Made by a program: the position numbers and the translations under genes. 8,998 nt of DNA from Shewanella sp. (GTDB lineage: Bacteria; Pseudomonadota; Gammaproteobacteria; Enterobacterales; Shewanellaceae), in assembly GCA_004195335.1 (NCBI GenBank), contig SDWK01000214.1, positions 1-8,998 of the forward strand. The letters run 5' to 3'. Positions 1 through 5,525 of this stretch are shown piece after piece (position 1 is the first letter of the stretch; the number at the start of each line of letters is the position of its first letter). A model generated the notes under the pieces. The model saw only the letters and a program-made list of their open reading frames with translations. It was not told where the DNA came from and did not search any database.

Positions 1-417
1 TGCTGGTTCTATTGGGTAATAATATTTGTTTGATACAGCAGAATCGCAGTTATAGATGCGGCAGTGGCGTCAATGATGATCACTCGAACCCCTCTGCTTC
101 GCACACAGACCGGACACTCGCTGTTCAGGGTAATGAGAGGCTCTTCGCGGCCCTTAGCCGCCACTTAAAAAGAACTTGTCCAACGTCAGTAGTCGGCCCA
201 AAAGAGCCACTGGAAGTCTGTGACCACGGCAACCGCCCTTGCTAGCCAGAAACATGGAAGCGGACGCTGGTTTTACTGTTCTGAGCGTTCGGTAGCGTCA
301 GGACCTGGCCCAAACCGGACGCTTTGTCAGTGACCGTTTATGGCAAGAGTTGCGACAAAGCAGACCTTTCGTTGGCAAATGTAATCGACAGGACTGGGCG
401 CTAAGCCCCCTCAGTTA
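1..417. other. Gene-free stretch with degenerate dispersed repeats
   Basis: No convincing gene is visible. An open frame at 12-245 exists, but it has no ribosome binding site and its translation looks like noncoding repeat DNA. The sequence carries short hairpins such as GCGGC/GCCGC (147-151 with 157-161) and a recurring CGGAC(A/G)CT motif at about 111, 261 and 316. The same motif appears inverted (AGTGTCCG, GTGTCCG) in the gap at 1418-1922, and a 22-bp unit (342-363) is also shared with that gap. I read this as relics of a dispersed intergenic repeat family. A weak stem GGGC/GCCC (396-399 with 405-408) lies just past the stop of the minus-strand gene at 418; it has no T-run, so I do not call it a terminator. 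Confidence 0.5.
342..363 (-). repeat. Dispersed intergenic repeat unit, copy A
   Basis: Read on the minus strand, this 22-bp segment begins CTGCTTTGTCGCAACTC and matches 1679-1700 on the plus strand at 21 of 22 positions. The two copies lie in different gene-free gaps in opposite orientation. A match this long is unlikely by chance in 9 kb. A second shorter match, 184-195 (minus) with 1644-1655 (plus), agrees at 11 of 12 positions, suggesting larger decayed units around both. Confidence 0.7.
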
Positions 418-705
418 TTAGCGTTCAATAGAGTCTGTCGGCTTTATGCGATAGCTAATAAAACCCGCCAAAATAACCTCTTGCAACAGCGAATCCTCTA
501 CGTTAAATCCATCCTCATTGTTCATTAATAGACGCTGAGTCGCTCGGTCAGCATAAGCTTGCACAACATCGTCCTGCTCAACAATAACACCACGATTTCG
601 TTCACGTAGATAACGAATACATGCATCCCAAATCTTGCCACTTACCCTGCTAAAGCCATCTGAGCGTTTGGACAAACAGGAGGAGCAGACTCGAATATCA
701 ATCAT
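418..705 (-). CDS. Unrecognised small protein, 95 aa, 5' end abutting an IS relic
   Basis: I do not recognise this protein. From the ATG at 705 it is 95 residues, with an early CSSC pair (residues 7-10), a basic middle (SGKIWDACIRYLRERN) and an acidic, amphipathic C-terminal half that looks like folded protein. The ribosome binding site for this start is weak (GGGA some 9 bases upstream). The frame stays open upstream through the end of the IS256-like relic to an ATG at 789, so translation could also start at 753 or 789 with residues encoded by the insertion. The likeliest reading is that the insertion removed or replaced the natural start, leaving the C-terminal part of a longer gene. It could also be an intact small gene or not expressed. 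Confidence 0.45.
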   Translation of the reverse strand: MIDIRVCSSCLSKRSDGFSRVSGKIWDACIRYLRERNRGVIVEQDDVVQAYADRATQRLLMNNEDGFNVEDSLLQEVILAGFISYRIKPTDSIER

Positions 706-715
706 CAGATAGTCC

Positions 716-957
716 CGGTAAAGAGAGTGTAAAAAAATCTGTGTAAGTGACATTCTGCCCAACCTGTTGAAAGGACAGCAGAATGCCAATATCAGACAAA
801 TTCGTAGACCAACTGCTGGAGGCCTGCTCCAGCCCTGAAGACATCCTCGGTGAGAGCGGCCTGCTCAAGCAACTCACCAAAAAAGTCGCTGAAAGTGCGC
901 AGTCGAGCTAACCGCCATCAGATGGATTACTTGTAGTTCATTACGCTCTCTTGATAC
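716..957 (+). mobile_element. Internally deleted IS256-family element (about 240 bp relic)
   Basis: The left part starts near GGTAAAGAGAGTGTAAAA, with the GTGTAAAA stretch typical of IS256-family ends, followed by an untranslated leader and the start of a transposase gene. A matching right end is visible: AAGAGAGTGTAA (721-732) pairs with TTACGCTCTCTT (941-952) as inverted repeats with 11 of 12 identities. An intact IS256-type element is about 1.3 kb, so about 1 kb of transposase gene is missing between roughly 925 and 935. I see no clear target-site duplication, and the exact outer ends are uncertain by several bases. A size of 240 bp with both tips retained resembles a MITE that a full-length relative could move in trans, but nothing here shows that it does. 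Confidence 0.7.
783..911 (+). pseudogene. IS256-family transposase, N-terminal fragment (42 codons)
   Basis: The start ATG has a good ribosome binding site, AAGGA at 771-775. The translation MPISDKFVDQLLEA followed by SPEDILGESGLLKQLTKKV is the hallmark beginning of IS256-family (Transposase_mut) DDE transposases, where a GLLKQLTK stretch precedes the mapped start of the catalytic region. Codons end at a TAA after AQSS. Reading one base over from the GCGCAG gives E-L-T-A, which is the expected continuation of the family, so a one-base frameshift comes just before the large internal deletion. Family members are about 400 aa; this keeps about a tenth, with none of the DDE catalytic residues, so it cannot be active. 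Confidence 0.78.
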
Positions 958-964
958 ATGGAGA

Positions 965-1417
965 TTAAAAAGTATCTTTAATGGTGACTTCTGCCTTAAT
1001 GGAGTTTCTGATAAAGCAGTTTTTGTGGGCGCTGTTATGGATTCGTGCCAACGCTTTTTGGTCGATCGCTTTCTCGCCACCAAAAACCACCTGCGGCGCC
1101 AACTCAATCCGTGTCACGGCCATGCTACCATTGTCCGATTTCTCAAGGTAGCCAACCGGCGTGTCTTTGTAGGACTCGATTTTGTAACCCCGCATTTCGG
1201 CGATTGTGAGGAAAAAAAGCATATGACAGCTGGAAAGCGCGCTAATCAGCATCTGCTCCGGATCGGCGCACTGTTCATCGCCTTTAAACTCTACAGATGC
1301 AGAAACATTAACGCTCTGACCACCATTCAGGTTAGCAATGTGGTTTCGTGAGTAAGTACCCAGCTCTGAAGCGTGACCTTGACGATCCCATGAAATTTCA
1401 GCTTTGTGCATAGACAT
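965..1417 (-). CDS. OsmC family protein (thiol-dependent hydroperoxide reductase-like)
   Basis: 150 aa, close to the usual OsmC/Ohr length of about 140. The two redox cysteines are present: Cys64 in LSSCHMLFF at the start of the central helix and Cys134 in HKNCFI near the C-terminus. The PEQML segment (residues 53-57) matches the PEEL motif before the first cysteine. Characterised members are cytoplasmic dimers that reduce organic hydroperoxides using the cysteine pair; the exact substrate here is unknown. An extra Cys50 is present. Translation should start at 1417, with GGAG 9 bases upstream; a second ATG two codons later is less well placed. The gene is monocistronic as far as seen, ends just past the IS256 relic, and lies in the same neighbourhood as another peroxidase-like gene (1923-2507). 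Confidence 0.92.
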   Translation of the reverse strand: MSMHKAEISWDRQGHASELGTYSRNHIANLNGGQSVNVSASVEFKGDEQCADPEQMLISALSSCHMLFFLTIAEMRGYKIESYKDTPVGYLEKSDNGSMAVTRIELAPQVVFGGEKAIDQKALARIHNSAHKNCFIRNSIKAEVTIKDTF

Positions 1418-1922
1418 TTTTTAATTCTCCGCATTAGTGATTCAGACACTCAAATCCTATCAAAAATTTTGAATACCAAATTCCCGTCACAGCCTTGCGA
1501 TAGTCATTCGCAGAGGTGTCCGAAAGTCAGGTTTAACTTTGTGCAAGGCGACTTGTAAACACCCCCAGCGCAGTGTCCGTTTAGGGATAAGCTCCGATGC
1601 CATCAGATATCAGAGGGGCACTCATTGAGTGACAGCAACTGGTCGACTGCTGACGGTTAAAGTAGCTCGCCCCAATAACTGCTTTGTCGCAACTCCTGCC
1701 GTGCCGCCCGCTCGGCACAATGACCACTTATATCTTCGGGAGCGACCTTATCTCAACCATCGGCTAGTTCGATCCCAGTCAAGAGCTGGTAAGAGGCGCT
1801 TCCCACCGCGAGCCAGAAATGGGAAAAGGCTGACTCAGCTACTGCACCTCTCAATGAACGACATCACTATCTAGGCAAATTGCGCAGATATGTTTGGCAC
1901 ATCCATGTGCTTACTAAGAATG
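1418..1922. other. Gene-free gap: upstream region of osmC-like gene plus repeat relics
   Basis: The first 80 bases should hold the promoter and leader of the minus-strand OsmC gene; I see a TTGATA that could be a -35 but no matching -10 of quality. The remainder has GTGTCCG (1515-1521), AGTGTCCG (1572-1579) and the 22-bp unit at 1679-1700, all shared in inverted form with 1-417. An 81-codon open frame at 1629-1874 is arginine-rich, lacks a ribosome binding site and overlaps the repeat, so I do not call it. A small hairpin GCACA/TGTGC (1897-1910) lies just past the stop of the minus-strand gene at 1923, without a T-run. Confidence 0.5.
1679..1700 (+). repeat. Dispersed intergenic repeat unit, copy B
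   Basis: Plus-strand copy of the unit at 342-363: 21 of 22 positions match, with a single C/T difference near the right end. Sequence beyond either side has diverged, so these are conserved islands in decayed repeats. Confidence 0.7.
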
Positions 1923-2507
1923 TTACGACCTGGGCTCTCGCGCCATGGTGTAGAACTCACTGTTAGCCTGCATGCTGGTAACGATAGCCATTCTATTTGA
2001 TAGCCCAAAGAAGGCCGTAATGCCTGCAATATCTAAGATATCCTCATCATCGTAGCCATGGGTCTTGAGCTGATCATAATCTGATTCTTGCACCAACTCT
2101 GGAGATCGCGAGAGTTTGAGAGCAAACGTCAGCATCGCTTTTTGCCTCTCGCTTATCGGTGCATGTAGATAGTTCACGGCAATCTGGTCCGCGAGCAGTG
2201 GCGCTTTAGAAAACACGCGAAGCAGAGCCCCGTGCGCCACAACACAGTACTGGCATCCGTTAGCGGCACTGGTAGCGACGATAATCATCTCTTTTTCTGC
2301 CGGGCTAAGCGTAGTTCCTTCACGTTCCATAATGGCATCGTGGTAGGCAAAAAACGCTCTGAACTCTGCGGGTCGATGGGCCAGTGTCAGAAACACATTG
2401 GGGATAAATCGCGCCTTCTCCTGCACAGCCAAGATACGAGAAAGGATATCTTCGGGTAAATATTTCAGGTCAGGGACGGGGTATCGACTTATCGATAATT
2501 CGCTCAT
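1923..2507 (-). CDS. Peroxidase-related enzyme, AhpD-like (carboxymuconolactone decarboxylase superfamily)
   Basis: 194 aa, the usual size for the peroxidase-related subgroup of the AhpD/CMD superfamily. The active-site signature is intact: Cys85-x-x-Cys88-x-x-x-His92 in NGCQYCVVAHG, preceded by the helix with Glu71 and Glu73 (AEKEMIIVATSAAN) that forms the proton-relay side in AhpD. The N-terminal segment RFIPNVFLTLAHRP is also characteristic of this subgroup. AhpD relatives are cytoplasmic all-helical oligomers with a redox-active CxxC; the physiological substrate of this subgroup is not established. The start at 2507 has a strong site, AAAGG 9 bases upstream. It is transcribed divergently from a GlxA-type regulator 108 bases away, which is its probable regulator (inference). 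Confidence 0.93.
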   Translation of the reverse strand: MSELSISRYPVPDLKYLPEDILSRILAVQEKARFIPNVFLTLAHRPAEFRAFFAYHDAIMEREGTTLSPAEKEMIIVATSAANGCQYCVVAHGALLRVFSKAPLLADQIAVNYLHAPISERQKAMLTFALKLSRSPELVQESDYDQLKTHGYDDEDILDIAGITAFFGLSNRMAIVTSMQANSEFYTMAREPRS

Positions 2508-2615
2508 ATGTGGTCACCTTTGGCTTCATTTTTTAGAACTCGTTGGTTAGTCTATCAGTGTAAATCGACAAAAATGAGACACGAGGTCGCCATATACCGG
2601 GCGAATGAGGACAAT
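2508..2615. promoter_or_regulatory. Shared divergent control region of the AhpD-like gene and its regulator
   Basis: Only 108 bases separate the two translation starts if the regulator begins at 2616. Both promoters and the regulator's binding site are expected here. It contains the ribosome binding sites of both genes (TCACCTTT at 2514-2521, read on the minus strand, and GAGGA at 2607-2611). The middle is AT-rich (TTTTTTAGAAC, GTGTAAATC), but I cannot assign -35/-10 boxes or a repeated AraC-type half-site with confidence. Confidence 0.45.
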
Positions 2616-3611
2616 ATGTATCAAGTACTAGGATTAGCATTTGATGGCTGCCAAGCCTCTGGGCTGGCATCGCCTTTTGATGTGTTCAATGTCACCAATA
2701 CGATTTGGAAGCAACAACGTGGTGAAAACGAGGATTTGTATCGTTGTCGCTTGGTATCGCGCACAGGAGAGCCTGTAACATGCTCGAACGGCATGCGCTT
2801 GCTGGTAGATTCTGATCTGGAAGACGACATTGAGGCCGACTTGATCGTGGTTCCGGGCATTCATCACTTGGACGCGAAATCACTCATCAAAAACCTGAGT
2901 CGTCTTGATAAAGAGTGTCATTGGCTACAGCAGAGAATGCAGCGAGGTGAGGTGGTAGCAGCCAACTGCAGCGGGGTCTTTATATTGGCTGAATCAGGTG
3001 GCCTAGCTAACAAGGATTCGACAACCGCCTGGTGGCTCAGCGGGTTATTTCGTAACCGTTATCCATCGGTCAGGCATCACGCTGATCAACTACTGGTAAA
3101 AGACAAGGGTACGTACAGCACCGGCTCCATGACTGCGAATCTAGGCGTTATGCTGGAGATCGTCGAGCAGCAGGTGGGCAGGCAGCTAGCCCAGAATGCA
3201 GCGCGGACGATGTTGATCGACGCGTCTCAAAGCTATGCTTCACCTTACCTGTTTATGCAGGAGCAAACAGACCACCAAGATAGCCTGGTGCTGGCTGTTG
3301 AGAGCCAACTGCAAAGAGATGTTTCGCAGAAATTGAAGCTGGAAGCGCTGGCAAAGATGCACGCGGTCAGCGCGAGAACGCTGTCGCGTCGGTTTAAAAA
3401 GGCGAACGGTATTAACCTGTCCGACTATCACCAGCGAATTAGGCTGGAGCAAACCAAGCTGCTACTGGAAACCACCAATCTAAGCATCGAACAGATCGTA
3501 GAGCGGGTCGGCTATAGCAGCCAGAGTTCGCTGCGTCGGTTATTCCAAAAGGAGTTGGGTGTCTCACCAAGAACTTACCGCGTGCAACTTCAACAGCAGT
3601 CTGCGGAGTGA
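2616..3611 (+). CDS. GlxA-family transcriptional regulator (DJ-1/PfpI domain plus AraC helix-turn-helix)
   Basis: 331 aa from this start. Residues about 1-180 form a DJ-1/PfpI-like amidotransferase fold: it opens YQVLGLAFDGCQ then SPFDVF, and has a nucleophile-elbow cysteine, Cys118, in ANCSGVFILAESGGL, followed by TTAWWL. Residues about 230-325 form the AraC DNA-binding domain with two helix-turn-helix units (LEALAKMHAVSARTLSRRF and IEQIVERVGYSSQSSLRRLF). I chose 2616 because GAGGA lies just upstream and the family begins right before this first beta strand. A start at 2508 would add 36 residues unlike the family, has no ribosome binding site and would abut the divergent gene's own ATG. It probably senses a small reactive ligand and controls the divergent AhpD-like gene; the ligand is unknown. 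Confidence 0.9.
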   Translation: MYQVLGLAFDGCQASGLASPFDVFNVTNTIWKQQRGENEDLYRCRLVSRTGEPVTCSNGMRLLVDSDLEDDIEADLIVVPGIHHLDAKSLIKNLSRLDKECHWLQQRMQRGEVVAANCSGVFILAESGGLANKDSTTAWWLSGLFRNRYPSVRHHADQLLVKDKGTYSTGSMTANLGVMLEIVEQQVGRQLAQNAARTMLIDASQSYASPYLFMQEQTDHQDSLVLAVESQLQRDVSQKLKLEALAKMHAVSARTLSRRFKKANGINLSDYHQRIRLEQTKLLLETTNLSIEQIVERVGYSSQSSLRRLFQKELGVSPRTYRVQLQQQSAE

Positions 3612-3861
3612 TCCGCTTATCATCCAATGAGATAAGGGTTGCCTCCGTTCAGCCAGGAAATGGCTAAGGTTCTCTTTTTAGTGGATGCGGTGAAGCGCTA
3701 ACTCAGCGTCGGCGCCTTTAATCGGGCTCCAAGCCAGATTGCTCAGGTCAACGATGGGCCGACTCGTGCCGTTGGCCGAGAAGAGCGTTCAACTCGACAG
3801 GCCACACTGTTTAGAGTCCGCCTGGCTGCGCTGATCTCGGTAGGATTGTTGCTGGGGCCAG
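3612..3861. other. Noncoding gap with one interrupted open frame
   Basis: No intact gene. On the plus strand an ATG at 3660 after AGGA opens MAKVLFLVDAVKR and stops at TAA 3699-3701; the same frame then continues for 57 more codons, ending in a hydrophobic RLAALISVGLLLGPGIL tail and a TGA at 3870-3872 inside the 64-bp palindrome. This could be the remnant of a small gene, perhaps carried by the element whose tip is the palindrome, but I recognise no family and 71 codons with one stop can occur by chance. No terminator with a T-run is visible after the regulator gene. Confidence 0.35.
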
Positions 3862-3925
3862 GGATCCTCTGATTAAGCCAGATTGCGTTTCTGCAGAAAT
3901 AGCAAGGGACTTAATCAGAGGCTCC
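3862..3925. repeat. 64-bp near-palindrome, IS-tip-like
   Basis: The outer 16-bp arms, GGATCCTCTGATTAAG (3862-3877) and CTTAATCAGAGGCTCC (3910-3925), are complementary at 15 of 16 positions. The centre is the perfect palindrome TTTCTGCAGAAA (3888-3899), and a TTGC/GCAA pair (3883-3886 with 3902-3905 region) lies between. The symmetry axis of outer and inner parts coincides. It ends exactly at the base before the stop codon of the DUF3010 gene. No T-run follows on either strand, so it is a poor intrinsic terminator. Two diverged IS ends joined head to head, or a very small palindromic repeat, fits better; it may still act as a transcript-end stabiliser for the convergent genes. Confidence 0.65.
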
Positions 3926-4363
3926 TTAGCTCTCGGCATAAAAAAGCTGATTGTGATAAGCATGAGCTGCATTGAATGCGGGCTGTTGGAATTTTTTTAA
4001 ACCGAGGCTGTCAAAATCAATCTGTAGTCGGTTGCGTTTGTTCTGATCTTTCATCATAGACGTGGAAATTAATGTAACTGGGATATCAGTGAGCTGGATA
4101 GCGGCTTCCAGTTTAAAGCTGCTGGCACTGCCGGCGAACTTGCCATTTTGATGACGCTCGATAATAACGACTTGGTCGACCTGATAATCCTGCATTAATT
4201 TTTCAAATGCGAAACTAAATTCACGGATACTGTCTGCGGCAGTCGATTTAGACAACGTGAATAATCGCTGGCGACAATCAGGAATGGTAAATACGCCATC
4301 ATCATAATTTAATAAACAGATGATCGCCTCGCTGCCTTTTAATTCAACGCCACAAACTCGCAT
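3926..4363 (-). CDS. DUF3010 family protein
   Basis: 145 aa, full length for this family. The opening MRVCGVELKGSEAIICLL, the middle VVIIERHQNGKFAGSASSFK and the late FNAAHAYHN stretch are the conserved blocks of DUF3010. No function is established to my knowledge. The pattern (a first strand ending in an acidic residue, Glu7; a second strand ending in Glu69; a glycine/serine-rich helix start; a final helix) resembles the RNase H/RuvC fold order, but the usual final Asp is replaced by Asn131 in the segment I would align, so nuclease activity is only a guess. The start has AAAAGG 6 bases upstream. It is divergent from the thioesterase gene (292 bp apart) and convergent with the regulator. Confidence 0.92.
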   Translation of the reverse strand: MRVCGVELKGSEAIICLLNYDDGVFTIPDCRQRLFTLSKSTAADSIREFSFAFEKLMQDYQVDQVVIIERHQNGKFAGSASSFKLEAAIQLTDIPVTLISTSMMKDQNKRNRLQIDFDSLGLKKFQQPAFNAAHAYHNQLFYAES

Positions 4364-4397
4364 GTGATACCTTTTATTGAAGTGAAAATATGCCGCT

Positions 4398-4422
4398 ATT
4401 GTACGCGTATTTCGCTTGCGAA
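4398..4422 (-). promoter_or_regulatory. Candidate promoter of the DUF3010 gene with a small dyad
   Basis: On the minus strand TACAAT (4403-4398) is one mismatch from a sigma-70 -10 box and would give a leader of roughly 28 bases. The -35 position is poor. The dyad TTCGC-TT-GCGAA (4411-4422) falls in the spacer and could be an operator, or chance. Confidence 0.3.
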
Positions 4423-4458
4423 TGCGACCGCCAATCCGGTTGTTGGCGGCCTGGTTGT

Positions 4459-4483
4459 GCTGCCGTTGTTGCGGCTGTTTTTT
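4459..4483 (+). terminator. Weak terminator-like hairpin with T-run upstream of the thioesterase gene
   Basis: GCCG (4462-4465) pairs with CGGC (4472-4475), followed two bases later by TTTTTT (4478-4483). The stem is only four base pairs plus a mismatch. A stronger stem without T-run, CCGCCAA/TTGGCGG (4428-4434 with 4443-4449), lies just upstream. No plus-strand gene precedes it, so if real it would act on antisense transcripts or as a leader element. Confidence 0.2.
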
Positions 4484-4655
4484 GAATAGTATCGTCTTGA
4501 TTTAATGTAGGTTTCAGTTTTTACATCGCGGTTAGACGGCGTCGATATAGACAGCCAGCATTGTAGCAATGCCGGCCTTGGTTGCTCTGCCTGCTGAAAT
4601 CCTAAACAACGGCAGCGGCAGGGCTAATGTCATTTCAAACAGGGAGCAAATACAT

Positions 4656-5084
4656 ATGAGTAGCAGTCAACAGATCGGCGAATTTATCCGGCGAGATTTT
4701 CCGCAGTGCAAAGTGACAATCGATAAGGTCGGTAACCGGGGCTCTACCGTCAGGCAGGAGATTGGAGTTGATGAGTTGAGACCGGGAGGAACGGTGTCAG
4801 GCCCGGTGTTGATGAGCGTGGCCGATGTTGCTGTCTATGTGGCAATCCTCGGTGAGATTGGCGTGGTCGCGCTTGCTGTTACAACGAGTCTGAATATTAA
4901 TTTTCTCAGGAAACCCGCCGCTGATCGTGATGTGGTTGGGGTCTGCAAGTTGCTCAAGGTAGGAAGAACGTTGGTGGTTGGCGAAGTGTCGCTCTATTCT
5001 GAGGGTGATGATGAACCGGTTGCTCATGTGGTGGCGACGTACTCGATTCCACCAAAGAGGTCGGTCGGGTTGTCGCCTGAATAA
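4656..5084 (+). CDS. PaaI-family hotdog-fold thioesterase
   Basis: 142 aa, typical for single-hotdog PaaI/YigI-type acyl-CoA thioesterases. The central helix block LRPGGTVSGPVLMSVADVAVYVAI (residues 41-64) matches the family's GG-x-(I/V)-(S/H)-G-x-x-x-x-x-x-AD pattern, with Asp57 in the position of the helix acidic residue. The next strand SLNINFLRKP (78-87) is also characteristic. Such enzymes are cytoplasmic tetramers that hydrolyse acyl-CoA thioesters, often aromatic or medium-chain; the substrate here cannot be told. I chose ATG 4656 because AGGGAG lies 9 bases upstream and the protein then has normal length. The frame stays open to 4569, but that extension has no ribosome binding site and no family similarity. 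Confidence 0.88.
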   Translation: MSSSQQIGEFIRRDFPQCKVTIDKVGNRGSTVRQEIGVDELRPGGTVSGPVLMSVADVAVYVAILGEIGVVALAVTTSLNINFLRKPAADRDVVGVCKLLKVGRTLVVGEVSLYSEGDDEPVAHVVATYSIPPKRSVGLSPE

Positions 5085-5093
5085 GGCCGTTGT

Positions 5094-5109
5094 GCAGCGA
5101 CCGCGCTGC
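5094..5109 (+). terminator. Possible terminator hairpin after the thioesterase gene
   Basis: GCAGCG (5094-5099) and CGCTGC (5104-5109) form a perfect 6-bp GC-rich stem with an ACCG loop, nine bases after the TAA. The tail is TCTCC, not a T-run, so it may be a weak terminator or a 3'-end stabiliser. Confidence 0.35.
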
Positions 5110-5127
5110 TCTCCATCGGGGATGCAG

Positions 5128-5165
5128 ACCGGGCATGGTTAGCAGGAGGCTGCCCGGTAACCATG
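5128..5165 (+). promoter_or_regulatory. Two overlapping, mutually exclusive inverted repeats
   Basis: ACCGGGCA (5128-5135) pairs with TGCCCGGT (5151-5158), and CATGGTTA (5134-5141) pairs with TAACCATG (5158-5165). Both stems are perfect over 8 bp and share bases 5134-5135 and 5158. They cannot both form fully, and a pseudoknot is sterically unlikely because no linker is left between the 3' arms. The arrangement resembles an either/or RNA switch, or nested operator dyads in DNA. Confidence 0.3.
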
Positions 5166-5525
5166 ATCACTAACTTGCGTTCAGTCTTGGCGCAAACGGG
5201 GATCTGATAAGACGGTTTAATGCCATCTTTGCAAAACCAGACTTTACTAGAGGAGACTGCGGTGTGCGCTCCTGGCGCTAAATCGATCCGCGTAATCTGC
5301 GGCTTAGACGACTGTCATGTTTCTTTACAATTATTCCGGCTAGATTGTTTGGTTCGACATAATGTATTGATAAGTAGTGTTTTTGTTTGTTGGCTCAATC
5401 ATTGCTGCACAGTTACTAGCGGGGTTTTGAAAAAAGATGTCATCTTGCTGATGGAGATCGTTGGTTAAGTGTCAAATAAAAAATAGGGAGACAGGTTATA
5501 ACGAATCGATTGTAAGGAGTCGGTT

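Larger units (their letters stand above)
5085..5525. other. 441-base gap: transcript end of the thioesterase and leader of the DUF6351 gene
   Basis: Contains the hairpins described separately (5094-5165), then mixed sequence turning AT-rich toward 5320-5500. An 82-codon frame at 5220-5468 has no ribosome binding site and no family resemblance, so I do not call it. CATAAT (about 5360) resembles a -10 box but lacks a -35. TAAGGAG at 5513-5519 is a strong ribosome binding site for the DUF6351 gene. Confidence 0.45.

Noticed and set aside
12..245. 77-codon plus-strand open frame
   Set aside because: No ribosome binding site, translation unlike a folded protein, and it lies in DNA that shares repeat motifs with another gene-free gap.
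1025..1351. 108-codon open frame antisense to the OsmC gene
   Set aside because: Shadow frame of a clear OsmC coding sequence with both catalytic cysteines.
1763..1779. TTCGATCC resembling a tRNA T-loop
   Set aside because: The flanking stem has a mismatch and no acceptor, anticodon or D arms can be built around it.
1629..1874. 81-codon plus-strand open frame
   Set aside because: Arginine-rich noncoding-like translation, no ribosome binding site, overlaps the dispersed repeat at 1679-1700.
2489..2498. Perfect palindrome TTATCGATAA as a regulator site
   Set aside because: It lies inside the coding sequence of the AhpD-like protein and a 10-bp palindrome is common by chance.
2508..2615. N-terminal extension of the GlxA-type regulator from ATG 2508
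   Set aside because: No ribosome binding site, residues unlike the family, and the ATG touches the divergent gene's start; 2616 is better supported.
4569..4655. N-terminal extension of the thioesterase
   Set aside because: No ribosome binding site and no family similarity; AGGGAG before 4656 and normal length support the shorter form.
5134..5165. Pseudoknot formed by the two overlapping inverted repeats
   Set aside because: There is no linker between the two 3' arms to span the first stem, so alternative hairpins are the more likely form.
5220..5468. 82-codon plus-strand open frame ahead of the DUF6351 gene
   Set aside because: No ribosome binding site, no recognisable domain, and composition of noncoding DNA.
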